From: Sanguibacter keddieii
GTDB taxonomy: Bacteria > Actinomycetota > Actinomycetes > Actinomycetales > Actinomycetaceae
Reading direction: 5' to 3'
DNA length: 64,000 nucleotides
Assembly: GCF_001064145.1 (NCBI RefSeq)
Contig: NZ_JVOJ01000036.1
Span: 1 to 64,000 of the forward strand
Part shown: positions 16,877 to 27,000 of the stretch, piece after piece
How the letters are laid out: every line of letters begins with the position of its first letter
Numbering within the stretch: the stretch's first letter is position 1
Translations under genes and position numbers: made by a program
The notes under the pieces: generated by a model
What the model was told of the DNA's origin: nothing
Database searches by the model: none
The model's input: the letters and a program-made list of their open reading frames with translations, nothing else

Positions 16877-17308
16877 ATGACCCTCGTCAACACCCCTGCC
16901 GCCTCCGTCCGCGCCGACAATGACACCCCCACCTCCTACGAGGAATTCCTCGACGTCCTGGCCGGCCTGCGATTGAGCTCCTCCCGCATCGACATTGACA
17001 TCGACCGCGGCCTGGTTATCCTCGACGGACGCGACGCCGGACTTTCCGCCAAGGAACACGACCTCCTGGCCCACCTCGCCGCCAACGCCGACCGCTCCGT
17101 CACCCGCGACGAACTCTTCGCCTCCGTGTGGGCCGACTCAGAGCTCGGCTCCGACTCGCGCACCGTCGACGCCCACATTCGCCGCCTGCGCAAGAAGCTC
17201 TCCATCCTGCCCGACCTCATCTCCACAGTCCGCGGCGAAGGCTACCGCTTCAACTCCACCCCCTCCGTGCGCGTTCGCGTCACCCGCCCCGTCACCCTCG
17301 CCGCCTGA
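16877..17308 (+). CDS. orphan winged-helix (OmpR/PhoB-type DNA-binding domain) regulator
   Basis: This 143-residue protein consists of a short N-terminal tail and one OmpR-type winged helix (about 42-125), with LSAKEHDLLAHLAAN, TRDELFASVWAD, the recognition helix SRTVDAHIRRLRKKL and the wing RGEGYRF. There is no receiver domain and no histidine kinase beside it, so it is not a standard response regulator. It lies just downstream of metF-metE and behind its own Met/Cys-rich leader peptide with the same promoter element as metF-metE. I infer it may regulate sulfur amino-acid genes and itself. The target is untested. Confidence 0.85.
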   Translation: MTLVNTPAASVRADNDTPTSYEEFLDVLAGLRLSSSRIDIDIDRGLVILDGRDAGLSAKEHDLLAHLAANADRSVTRDELFASVWADSELGSDSRTVDAHIRRLRKKLSILPDLISTVRGEGYRFNSTPSVRVRVTRPVTLAA

Positions 17309-17423
17309 AAGCCCTCGCGGCGGCACCCCGCCGGTGCTCCCGGCCGCGCCACCGCGCGCATCGGCCCAGCGGCCACCCCGGGCGGCTCCCAACCCAGCCA
17401 CGCGCATGGGCCACATAAAAGGG

Positions 17424-17464
17424 GAGAGGGGCCACGGCCTCGTCCCCGAAACCGCGCCCCTCTC
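17424..17464. terminator. possible terminator between the winged-helix gene and ilvA
   Basis: GAGAGGGGC (17424-17432) pairs with GCCCCTCTC (17456-17464) around a 23-nt loop, between two convergent genes. The long loop makes the call uncertain. Confidence 0.4.
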
Positions 17465-17484
17465 AGGCGCGTGTACCAACTCCC

Positions 17485-18771
17485 TTAGATCACGAGTCGC
17501 GTGATCTCCGAATCCAGCGGCAGCTCCTCCACGTGCAGGGGCGAGGCCTCCATGCGGTGGCGCAGCCCGTCGATGTCATCCGGGTTCGACAAATCGATGC
17601 CCACCAGAGCGGGGCCGAGCTCGCGGTTGTTCTTCTTCGTGTACTCGAAGTGCACGATATCGTCCGCGGGACCCAGCACATCCGACAAGAAGATGCGCAG
17701 CATGCCGGGCTGCTGCGGGAACGTCACGAGGAAGTAGTGACGCAGGCCCTCGTGGCGCAGTGAACGCTCCATGACCTCGGCGTAGCGCGTCAGGTCGTTG
17801 TTACCGCCCGACACCACGCACACGATCGCGCCGTCGGAGCGGCCCAGCAGCGCCTTGCGATCAGCCGGATCGGTCAAATACACGTGCGCGGCCGTGGACG
17901 CGAGAGCGCCAGCAGGCTCGGCGATGACGCCGTCGGACTGGTAGAGCTCCAGCATCTCCGTGCACACCGCGCCCTCGGGGACGACCAGCACGGAGTCGAC
18001 GAACTGCGAAGCGATGTGGAAGGGGAGCGCGCCCGCTCGGCCCACCGCCGTGCCGTCCACGAAAGGATCGACCTTCGCCAGGGACATCGGCTGACCCGCC
18101 TCGAGCGCCGCGTGCATCGATGCCGCGCCCGCGGGTTCCACGCCGATGATTCTGACCTCCGGACGGTTCGCGCGCAGCCACGTCGCAATGCCCGCGATGA
18201 GGCCGCCGCCGCCCACGGGGACCAGGACGGCCGCCGTGTCCTCGGGCATCTGCTCCTCGAGCTCGACGCCAATCGTTCCCTGGCCGGCGATCGTGAAGGG
18301 ATCGTCGTAGGGGTGAACGTAGGTGCGGCCCGTGGCGCGCGCAGCCTCCTGGGCCAGCGCGTTCGCACGGTCGAAGGTGCCATCCACGATGACCTGCTCG
18401 ACCCACTCGCCTCCGATCGTCGCGATACGGCGACGCTTCTGGCGGGGCGTGTTCGAGGGCAGGTAGATCGTGCCGCGCACGCCCAAGTGAGCGCAGGCGT
18501 AGGCCAGGCCCTGAGCGTGGTTACCAGCCGACGCGCACACGACGCCGCGTTCGCGCTCTGCGGGGGACAGGAGCGACATCCGCGCGTACGCACCACGCAC
18601 CTTGAAGGAGCGGCACTTTTGCTGGTCCTCACGCTTGAGCAGAATATCGACGCCGGCCTCGCTGGACAGACGCTCGGAACGCTCCAGGTTCGTGCGAACG
18701 GCAACCCCCTCCAGGGCGGTGGCGGCCTGACGGATGTCCTTCGGCGTGGTCACGTGAGAACTAGCGGTCAT
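17485..18771 (-). CDS. ilvA: threonine deaminase (threonine ammonia-lyase)
   Basis: This PLP enzyme makes 2-oxobutanoate from threonine for isoleucine synthesis. The 428-residue protein has the PLP lysine in RSFKVRGAY (Lys57), SAGNHAQGLAYA, and the glycine-rich VPVGGGGLIAG loop. A single ACT-like regulatory segment (HYFLVTFPQQPGMLRIF) sits at about 340-425, which is the short IlvA form with one regulatory domain rather than two. The ATG at 18771 follows AAGGAG, whereas the longer in-frame reading upstream lacks family sequence. It is divergent from orn. Confidence 0.94.
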   Translation of the reverse strand: MTASSHVTTPKDIRQAATALEGVAVRTNLERSERLSSEAGVDILLKREDQQKCRSFKVRGAYARMSLLSPAERERGVVCASAGNHAQGLAYACAHLGVRGTIYLPSNTPRQKRRRIATIGGEWVEQVIVDGTFDRANALAQEAARATGRTYVHPYDDPFTIAGQGTIGVELEEQMPEDTAAVLVPVGGGGLIAGIATWLRANRPEVRIIGVEPAGAASMHAALEAGQPMSLAKVDPFVDGTAVGRAGALPFHIASQFVDSVLVVPEGAVCTEMLELYQSDGVIAEPAGALASTAAHVYLTDPADRKALLGRSDGAIVCVVSGGNNDLTRYAEVMERSLRHEGLRHYFLVTFPQQPGMLRIFLSDVLGPADDIVHFEYTKKNNRELGPALVGIDLSNPDDIDGLRHRMEASPLHVEELPLDSEITRLVI

Positions 18772-18852
18772 GGGAACTCCTTCCAATACCCTTCTAGTGT
18801 AGTAGTGGCCACCGCCCCCAAGTCCCACACAACCGTATGACCCAGAGCGCAC

Positions 18853-18858
18853 TACCAT
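18853..18858 (+). promoter_or_regulatory. -10 box of orn, leaderless
   Basis: TACCAT lies seven bases before the GTG start of orn. AAGG is too close to the start to serve as a Shine-Dalgarno site, so a leaderless mRNA is likely. Confidence 0.5.
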
Positions 18859-18865
18859 AGAAGGC

Positions 18866-19504
18866 GTGAATACTCTGAAAGACCCCTTGGTCTGGATTGA
18901 CTGCGAAATGACTGGCCTGGACGTCGAGCGAGACGCCCTCATCGAGGTGGCTGTGGTCGTGACCGACGGTGACCTGCGAATCGTCGATCCCGGCATGGAT
19001 GTGCTGATCACGCCGCCCGCCGAAGCGCTCGACAACATGAATGACTTCGTGCGTCACATGCATACCTCCTCCGGGTTGCTCGATGATCTGCAGACGTCGG
19101 CTGTGTCCATGGAAGATGCAACCGAGCAGGTTCTGTCCTACATCAAGCGCTTCGTGCCGCAGCAGGGCAAGGCGCTCCTGGCAGGTAACTCGGTGGGCAC
19201 CGACAAGATGTTCCTCGAGGCGAACATGCCCTCCGTCATCGACCACCTGCACTACCGACTGGTGGACGTGTCTTCCATCAAGGAGCTCGCCAAGCGCTGG
19301 TACCGCGCCGCCTTCGCCGAGTCGCCCGATAAGCATGGTGGTCACCGTGCGCTGGCCGACATCCTGGAGTCCATCCAGGAGCTCGAGTACTACCGCCGCG
19401 TGCTCTTCCCGGCCGAGCCTGTCACCACCGAGCGCGCGCGTGAGGTGGCTCGTGAGGTCGTCGCCCTGGGCATTCCCGCCATGGGTGCGGACAACGAAGC
19501 CTGA
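18866..19504 (+). CDS. orn: oligoribonuclease
   Basis: Orn degrades 2-5 nt RNA (and pGpG) to mononucleotides in the cytosol. The 212-residue protein has the DEDDh exonuclease motifs: WIDCEMTGLD near the N-terminus (Asp12, Glu14), the central LLAGNSVGTDKMFL, and GGHRALADILESI with the catalytic His and Asp. Length is slightly above the usual 180-200. The GTG start is set by the promoter spacing. A hairpin terminator follows the stop. Confidence 0.95.
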   Translation: MNTLKDPLVWIDCEMTGLDVERDALIEVAVVVTDGDLRIVDPGMDVLITPPAEALDNMNDFVRHMHTSSGLLDDLQTSAVSMEDATEQVLSYIKRFVPQQGKALLAGNSVGTDKMFLEANMPSVIDHLHYRLVDVSSIKELAKRWYRAAFAESPDKHGGHRALADILESIQELEYYRRVLFPAEPVTTERAREVAREVVALGIPAMGADNEA

Positions 19505-19523
19505 TCGGTCTTCCTGACGCCTT

Positions 19524-19553
19524 GCGGCGGCATCCCTACGGGGGTGTCGCCGC
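19524..19553 (+). terminator. orn terminator
   Basis: GCGGCGGCATCCC (19524-19536) pairs, with minor imperfections, with GGGGGTGTCGCCGC (19540-19553) and is followed by TTTGCTG. Confidence 0.75.
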
Positions 19554-19589
19554 TTTGCTGTGTGGGGAGCGCTGGGTGGGCGCAGCGTC

Positions 19590-19660
19590 TCGTTCACAGG
19601 GGTGCGTGCGAGGCGCTCGTTATCCACAGGGGGACGAGGCGAATGCGCGTCATCCACAGG
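19590..19660 (+). promoter_or_regulatory. array of 30-bp-phased DnaA-box-like sites upstream of the SSB-like gene
   Basis: TTATCCACAGG at 19620-19630 contains a perfect DnaA box. TCATCCACAGG lies exactly 30 bp downstream (19650-19660) and the weaker TCGTTCACAGG exactly 30 bp upstream (19590-19600), all in the same orientation. The last box ends 90 nt before the SSB-like ATG. The rest of the roughly 245-nt gap holds the orn terminator and no other gene. Confidence 0.6.
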
Positions 19661-19750
19661 GTGGGCCGGAGCGCTTGATGCGGTGCGGTGAGTAGGGCTT
19701 TCCTGGATGCATCCGGCCAACGCCGGCCAGAACGGACAAAGGATGCAACG

Positions 19751-20539
19751 ATGCAGGACATATCGACGACCCTCAAGGGCCGTATCGGATCAGAACCGAT
19801 GATGAAGCACGTCAAGGGTGACGTTTGCGTGACGACTTTCCGTCTCGCAATCACGAGGTGGCGCTTTGTCAGCGACGTGCGCACGGGCAACGCTTCCTAT
19901 GTGGAGGACGGCGCCTACTGGTACACGGTGGAAACATGGGACACGCTGGCCTCCAATGTGTTCCGCAGCTGCCGCAAGGGCGACCCCGTCGTCGTGGTCG
20001 CCCGCCCCGTCCCGAACGGTTGGATTGACGGCAATGGGCAGATCAGGTCGTCGATCGTCTACCGCGCTTCCTCGGTCGGCCACGACTTGGCGCGGGGAAC
20101 CTCCCAGTTCACGAAGAATGGCGCGCACCTGACCGATGAGCCGGCGGGTGGGACGCAGGGGGATCCCTATTCGACGAGGCAGGGGCCGGGATCGGCGGTC
20201 ATGGCTCAGGGCGGGGAACACCAGGGTGACCTGGGCGCCGATGTGCACGCCCACGTGGTCACGCCGCATGAGGGAACGGACATCCTGCCCACTGAGGCAG
20301 ATCCCTCTCAGAGCGAGTCGACGCTCCACGCTCCGACGAGCGTCGTGGGCGGCGAACCCTCACGCCTCATGACGCCGGACGAACACGTTGGGTCCGAGGA
20401 TGAATCCTCGGACCCGGGGCAGGGCACGCGCTCGTGCTTCGACTATTCAGTGCTGGAACACGGACGCGCCGATGCGACGAAAAACGATGCGTTCGAGTCT
20501 ATTGATGGCGATGCGGACGAGCCGCCCGATGCCGCCTAG
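19751..20539 (+). CDS. divergent single-stranded DNA-binding (SSB/OB-fold) protein
   Basis: This 262-residue protein has an N-terminal OB fold (about 1-115) resembling SSB: VTTFRLAITRWRF, then YWYTVETWDTLASNVFRSCRKGDPVVVVARP, then the closing strand IVYRASSVGHDL. The remaining 145 residues are low-complexity, acidic and probably disordered. The tail ends DEPPDAA and lacks the DDxPF tip by which the housekeeping SSB recruits partners, so this is probably a secondary SSB. ATG 19751 was chosen for its AAAGGA site seven bases upstream. Its stop codon overlaps that of convergent acpS. DnaA-box-like sites phased at 30 bp lie upstream. Confidence 0.75.
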   Translation: MQDISTTLKGRIGSEPMMKHVKGDVCVTTFRLAITRWRFVSDVRTGNASYVEDGAYWYTVETWDTLASNVFRSCRKGDPVVVVARPVPNGWIDGNGQIRSSIVYRASSVGHDLARGTSQFTKNGAHLTDEPAGGTQGDPYSTRQGPGSAVMAQGGEHQGDLGADVHAHVVTPHEGTDILPTEADPSQSESTLHAPTSVVGGEPSRLMTPDEHVGSEDESSDPGQGTRSCFDYSVLEHGRADATKNDAFESIDGDADEPPDAA

Positions 20540-21000
20540 GCGGACGCGTCCACGATCGCGACCTGCGCGATGGCGCACTCTCCGTCGTGGCTGATGGAAA
20601 CGAGCACTCGCCACGTGGAAGGCACTCCGAGTGACTCGTCGCAGGCAGCCGCGACGTCTCCGTGCAGAGCCAGGGTGGGACGATTCCACTCGTCGTGGAT
20701 GACCTCAATCTCATGCCAGTCCACGTTGTCGGCTCCGATGGGGGGAGGGGAGCCGAAGATGGCACACGACCAGGCCTTGATAAAGGCTTCCTTCGCGGCC
20801 CACAGGCCGCCCGCGTGACGGGCCACGGCCTCGTCATAGCGGGCAGAACCGGGCTGTGCACCTGAGGTGGCGGCGGCGCGCGCGCGGACCCGGCGGGCCT
20901 CCCTGGGCGTCAGGACGCCGCTGAGGAAGGTCGACCCCGGCTCCCTCACCTGAGCGGCAAACTCAGGGAGGGAGACCAGGTCAACGCCGAGTCCGCGCAT
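20536..21000 (-). CDS. acpS: holo-ACP synthase (4'-phosphopantetheinyl transferase)
   Basis: AcpS attaches phosphopantetheine to the ACP domain of the FAS encoded directly upstream (3-nt gap). The 154-residue protein has the metal-binding Asp in GVDLVS near the N-terminus and the second signature GLWAAKEAFIKAW. It is slightly longer than stand-alone AcpS (about 120-130) because of an Ala/Arg-rich insertion near residues 35-60. In mycobacteria an AcpS homologue acts on FAS I, so the pairing here is functional. The stop overlaps the convergent SSB-like gene. Confidence 0.95.
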   Translation of the reverse strand: MRGLGVDLVSLPEFAAQVREPGSTFLSGVLTPREARRVRARAAATSGAQPGSARYDEAVARHAGGLWAAKEAFIKAWSCAIFGSPPPIGADNVDWHEIEVIHDEWNRPTLALHGDVAAACDESLGVPSTWRVLVSISHDGECAIAQVAIVDASA

Positions 21001-21003
21001 CGC

Positions 21004-24000
21004 TCACTTGCCTTCCGGCAGGTGGTAGAAGCCGTCCTCGCCGAGGCGTGCGTTCGGATCCAGCAGGATCGCGGCCTCGACCTCGTGCGCGTCACCCGCG
21101 ACGCCTGCGGCAGGGTCGTCGGGCAAGCGACGGCCCTCCACCGAGGTGAACAGCGGGGCGTGGCCCAGCATGCCCATCTCGATGTGACGCTGGCCGTTGC
21201 GCAGGCGACGATCCGACGCGGCGCGCCACGCCTCAAGGCGCTCTCGTCCGGCCTCGCGCTCCACGATGGCTTCGAAGGCGGCCGGGTTGACCAGCGCCAG
21301 GAAGCCGGAGACGTGGCCGAAGCCGAGCGAGGTCGCGAACGCCGCGCGCACCGGTCCACGCGAGGACAGGTTGAGCGGGGAACGCAGCCACACGAGCGGG
21401 CTGTACTTCTCCATCGCGTCGTCGACGCAGTCCAGCGCGACGTTCGCGGGGATCAGACCCGTGCGGAACACGTCAATGATGCCGCCCACCTGGAACACGC
21501 AGGCGCCGCCCTTCGCGTGACCCGTGAGGGTCTTCTGCGAGATGACCAGCAGTGGGTTGCCGGGGGTACGGCCCAGCGCCATGCCGACTCGGGTGTGCAG
21601 ATCCGACTCGTTGGGGTCGTTAGCGTTCGTGGACGTGTCGTGCTTGGATACGAAGGCCACGTCGTCGATGCCCACACCGAGCTCGCCGAGGCTGCGGGCG
21701 ATGACCGAGTCGCGTCCGCCGCGCGCCACCGCGAGGGCACCCAGGCCCGGAGCCGGAATCGAGGTGTGCGCGCCGTCGCTGAAGGTCTGCGCGTGCGCCA
21801 CGACAGCCAGGACCGGCAGGTTCATGTCGAGCGCCACCGACGCGCGGGTCAGCAGCACGGTGCCGCCGCCCTGCGCCTCGACGAAGCCGCCGCGGCGGCG
21901 GTCGTTAGCGCGCGACACGAAGCGCGAGGAGATACCGCGAGCGAGCAGCTCGTTCGAGTTCGCCGTCGCGTTCATCGCACCGAAGCCCACGATCGACTCC
22001 ACCTGAATGTCATCAATCGCGCCAGCCACGACGAAGTCAGCCTTGCCGGCCTTGATCTTGTCGAGGCCCTCCTCGATGGAGACCGCGGCGGTCGCACAAG
22101 CGCCGACCGGGTTGATCATCGAGCCGTAGCCGCCCACGTAGGACTGCATGGTGTGTGCAGCCACGACGTTGGGCAGGGTCTCCTGCAGGATGTCCTGCGG
22201 GTAATCCTCGCCCAGGAAGCGATCGACGAACAGCTTGTGCATCGAGCGCATGCCACCGAAGCCGGTGCCCTGCGTCGAGGCCACGGTCGCCGGGTGGACG
22301 ACGCGCAGCAGCTCGGCCGGGCTGAAGCCGGCGGAGACGAAGGCGTCCACGGCGGAGACCAGGTTCCACACGGCGATCGGGTCGATCGAGTCCAGCATCG
22401 AGGCCGGGATACCCCAGCGAGCCGGATCGAAGTCCGTCGGGAACAGGCCGCCGATGCGGCGGTTCAGCGTCGCGCGACGCGGGACGCGCACCTGAGCACC
22501 GGACTTACGGGTCACCTGCCACTCGCCGAACGCGGTCTGCTCAATGACGGTGAACTGCGGGTCAGCCTCGGCGTAGGAGCGGGCCTCGGCCTCGTCCTCG
22601 ACTGTGAATGTGATGTCGCGGTCCAGGAAGACCATCGCGGACTCGGGCGTGTAGCCGTCGTGCAGCGGGCCATCGTCGTGGAAGAAGCGCACGCCGGAGC
22701 GGGCCACGACCTCGTCGCGGTAGCGATCGAAGATCTCCGACTCGGGGACCAGCTGGTCGTCCTTGTCGTACCAGCCGCCCACGGGGGTGTCCGACCAGGT
22801 CAGCAGGCCGGTCATCCACGCCAGCTCGAGCACACCCGCCGGGGTGAGTTCGACGCTGCCATCGGTGTGGATACCGAGCTCGGCCTGAACGCGGGTACGG
22901 GCGCTGCCCCACGGGCCGACCTCGCCGTGACCGACGATGACGACCGTGTCGGCCAGCGACGCGGTGGTGTTACCCCACTGCGAGGGCTCGACGTGCGGCA
23001 CGGTGACCCGCGAGGGCGAGGGCAGCGCGGAGACGGTCGCGACCGGCTGCTCAGCAGGGGGTGCGGGGATGGCGGCCTCGGCCTGAGCACGCAGGGCGCG
23101 CAGGTCGATGGAGGAGTCCAGGCCGCCCGTCAGGTCGGCGTCCACCGGAGCAGTGGCAGCCTGCGCGCGAACCTCGGTGCTCGACAGCTTCAGCAGCTGT
23201 TCGGCCATTTCCTCGGTCGACCAGGTGCGAACGCCCGCGGACTCGACGGCGGCGACCATCGGGTCGTTGCCGCCCATGAGGCCGGTGCCACGCACCCAGC
23301 CGATACGCGGGTGAGCGATCGAGACGCGCGAGCCCCAGATCGGCTCGGCCGCCCAACGGGTCGCGATGGCATCGAAGGATGCCTTCGCCTCGGCGTAGGC
23401 GCCGTCGCCACCAAAGATGCCGCGGTTCGGGGAACCGGGCAGCACGACGTGCAGACGGTGATCGGCGTGCGTGTCGGAACCGATCGCGCACAGGCCGGCG
23501 ATGGAACGCTCGACGCTCCACAGCAGCAGGCGCATCTGGTTCTCGGAGGCAGCGCCCGCGTCGGCCAGCGTGCCGGAAACGCGCGGAGCGGCGAAGGGGT
23601 AGAACAGCGTCGGGACTAGGGCTTCCTTGGTCACCTTGACGTCGGCGCCCACGGACTTGGTCTGCTCCGTGCCGATCCACTCCACGAGCGCGTCCACGTC
23701 GCGGTAGGAGGCCAGGTTCGCGGGAACCAGCCACAGCTTCGCACCGCCTGCGGCGTGCGTGCGGTAGAGCTCCTTGGCGAAAGCCAGGCGCGCAGCGGAG
23801 ATCGACGAGGAGGTCGCGATGACCGTTGCACCACCGGCGAGCAGGCCGCCGACGACCGCGCCACCGATGGAGGCGGGCGTCATGCCGGTGACCACTGCGA
23901 CGTCGTTCGCGTAGGGCAGCTCCTCGACGGAGGACAGCGCGTCGGCCGCGATCTGCTCGAGGCGAGCGGCGCGATCGTGATCGCCCTCAGCGCGCAGGCG

Positions 24001-27000
24001 GTTCGCCCAGTACGAGGCCTGCTCGGCCACTGCACGGCCGGTGCCCACGAAGGAGGTGCCTTCGGCAAGCGTACCTTCGGCGACGTAGCGGGCGACGTCC
24101 TCGCGGGCGGAGGCCCAGCGGTCGTCGAGCAGGACGGCGCGTGCTGCGTCGAAGCGAGGCTCGACCAGGTCAACCCAGCCCGAACCGAGCTCGGCGGCGA
24201 CCGCGTCGATGACGCGTGCGTCGTCAGAGGAGTCGTCGCCGGTGGGGGCGGGGGCGTTCAGACCCAGCTCGGACAGGATCGTGCGAGCGGTCTTGGCCAG
24301 GACGCCGTCCTCACCCGTCACGGACGCGGCGTAGGCGTCGAGAGCGGCGGAATCGACGACACCGCCACCGGCGGAACCGCCTGCGCTGGGCAGCGATACG
24401 GCAATGCCTTCGCGGGCCGCGACGGCAGCCACTGCCGCATCGATGAGGGCATCGACGCCGGCGGCGTTCGTCGGAGCGTCCAGGGGCAGGGTCGCCAGGT
24501 CCCCGTCGCGGGTCGAGGCGCCCTCACGGGTGCCCAGGACGATCTCAGCGGTGACATGCTGGGCCCAACCGGTGCCCAGCTGCCACGTTCCGGTGACACG
24601 CTCCGTGATACGGCCGGCCTTGACGCCAGCGGCACCGAACAGCTTGCGCGTGCGCTCCTTGACGGCCTCGGCCAGGACCGGACCGAAGGGCTTGTAACCC
24701 TTGGCAGCCTTGTCGACTGTCGCGGACAGCGTGGCAACATCTGCCTCGCCGGCGCCGTCGATCGAGTTCAGGCCCAGCTCGGAGGACATGTCCATGAGCA
24801 GCTGGTTGCGGCGCGAGGAGACGCCGTTGGTGAGCGACTCGGTCGTGTCAGTGGCGCCGACCTCGTCGATGCGGATTTTCGCGGACAGCGCCAGCAGGGC
24901 GTGAATCGCGGAGGACGCCGTGAAGGGCAGGTCCGCGACGTCGGCACCCGAGGGGCCGCCGGTCGGCGCCGCAGGGGCAGCAGCCGGAGCGGCCTCGACC
25001 GCGGGGGCGGCCGGTGCGGGCGTGGGAGCTGCCTCGGCGGCGGGAGCCTCCGGGGTGATCTCCTCGTCCTCATCGTCCTCGATCACGGCGACGTCGGTCG
25101 CGTAGACGCGAGGCTCGTCGCGCTGGACGTTGAACACGTCGACGCGAGAGAGCGCGAACTCGGGGGCGAGCAGGGTGCGGGAGGCCAGGTTGGCCAGTGT
25201 CGGGGCGGCACCCAGGCCCACCTCGATGACCTGATCGACGTCCAGGCCGGCAACGCCGGGGGCAGCATCTTCGGTCGAGAGCAGCACGCGCTGCGTCTCG
25301 ATCCAGCGCACCGGGGAGGCGAACTGCCAGCACAGGAGCTCGATGAGCAGCGTGCGGGTCAGGACACCCGGGTTGGCCAGGGCCGCGTCCCACGCGCCTT
25401 CCGTCTCGAGCAGGTTACGCACCGTCTCGGAGGGAACCACGTCGAGGATGGACTGGGCGAACTCGCGGGTCAGCTCGAAGGGACGCGCCACCAGGTTGGG
25501 GATGTAGCGGCCCACGAGCTTGGCGGGATCAATCTCGGCGGGAATACGCTCGTCGAGCTTCGTGCGGAAGTCCGCCACGCCGCTGCGCAGGACAGTGGAG
25601 TGGAAGGGCACGTCGATGCCGGGAACGTACATGAAGGGACGCTTGCCGCCGCGCTCGGCGGCGCGCTTGGTGGCGTCCTCCTCGAGGGCCTTCAGGCCCG
25701 CGACCGTGCCGGCGACCGCGTACTGCTGACCCGCCAGGTTGAAGTTCACGATCTGGAGGAACTCACCCGACGCCTCAGCAATCGAGGCGACGTACTCCAC
25801 GACGTGGGCATCGTCGACGCCGAACTGGTTCGGACGCAAGGCACCCATGCGGTAGTTTGAACGGCCCTGCTCATCGCGGGGCACGAGCGAGTGCATCGTG
25901 GAACCGCGCTGGAAGACCAGGTCGAGGACGATTTCGAGCGGGAAGACCTCGGCGTATGCGGCCAGCGCGTCGTACTCGCCCAGCGAGTGACCGGCGAAGG
26001 CTGCACCCGGAACCAGGACTCCCTCTTCGCGCATGCGGGCCGTCTGTCCAATTGCGAGCGTCGCGAGCGCGACCTGCGTGAACTGCGTGAGGTTCAGGAC
26101 GCCCTCGGGGTGACGGTAGGTCACGCCGCGCGCCACGATCTCGGTCGGGTTGTCGCGCACGATCGCCAGGATGGAGAAGCCCATCGCCGAGCGGGTGTGC
26201 GCATCGGCGCGGCGCCAGACCTCGTCCACGGCCTTGGACTTGGTGCGCTCGTCCAGGCCCATGCCGGCGCTCTGGATGCCCTGGCCGGGGTAGACGTAGG
26301 CGACCTTCGGGGCGAAGGTGTAGGCCGACGCGCGCGAGACGACCTGCTTGTTGATGCGGCAGGTGACCTCGAGGGACAGGCCGCCACCGACGACGCGGCC
26401 GACGCGCTCGACGGTGATCTCAACCTCGTCGTTCAGGTCGACGGTGCCGTACATGTAGTACGTCCAGCCGGCGATCTGAGCGCCGCCCTGACCGGCGACG
26501 ACGGCCTCGGCTGCGTGCTGAGCGGTGGCGGACAGCCACATGCCGTGCACGAGAGGCGCGTTCATGCCAGCGACCTTGGCGGCCGCGTAGGAGGTGTGGA
26601 TCGGGTTGTAGTCGCCCGAGACGATCGCAAACGGCGTCATGTCGTCGGGAGCCTTGACGCTCACGCGGCGCAGGACCGAGCGGGGCGTGTCCACGACCTC
26701 GATGTTCGCGCCGCCGAAGGGCGCGGCCTCGGAGGGCGCGCGGTTTCCGGTGGCGCGGCCGCGGATCGCGAAGCGCTCCTGCGTGGAGCCCACGTACTCG
26801 CCGTTTGAAGTGAGCTCGAGGGCCACGGTGACGATACGGCCGGAGGAGGACTCGTCGACCGCTGCCACATGGCTGGTCACGTCGATCGTGGTGATGCCGC
26901 GCTCGAGCATCTGCTCAGGCGTGTACTCCAGCGTGATCGAGTGATCGAGGTGGACGGCGTTGAGCAGGCCCTCAATGACCGGATAGTCGTTGTGGATGGC

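Noticed and set aside
18771-19038. N-terminal extension of IlvA to 517 residues
   Set aside because: The extra 89 residues run through the orn gene and the divergent promoter, lack family similarity, and ATG 18771 has a proper AAGGAG site.
19590-19660. Replication origin (oriC)
   Set aside because: There are only three box-like sites, no AT-rich unwinding element, and dnaA/dnaN are not nearby. A gene-regulatory array is more likely.
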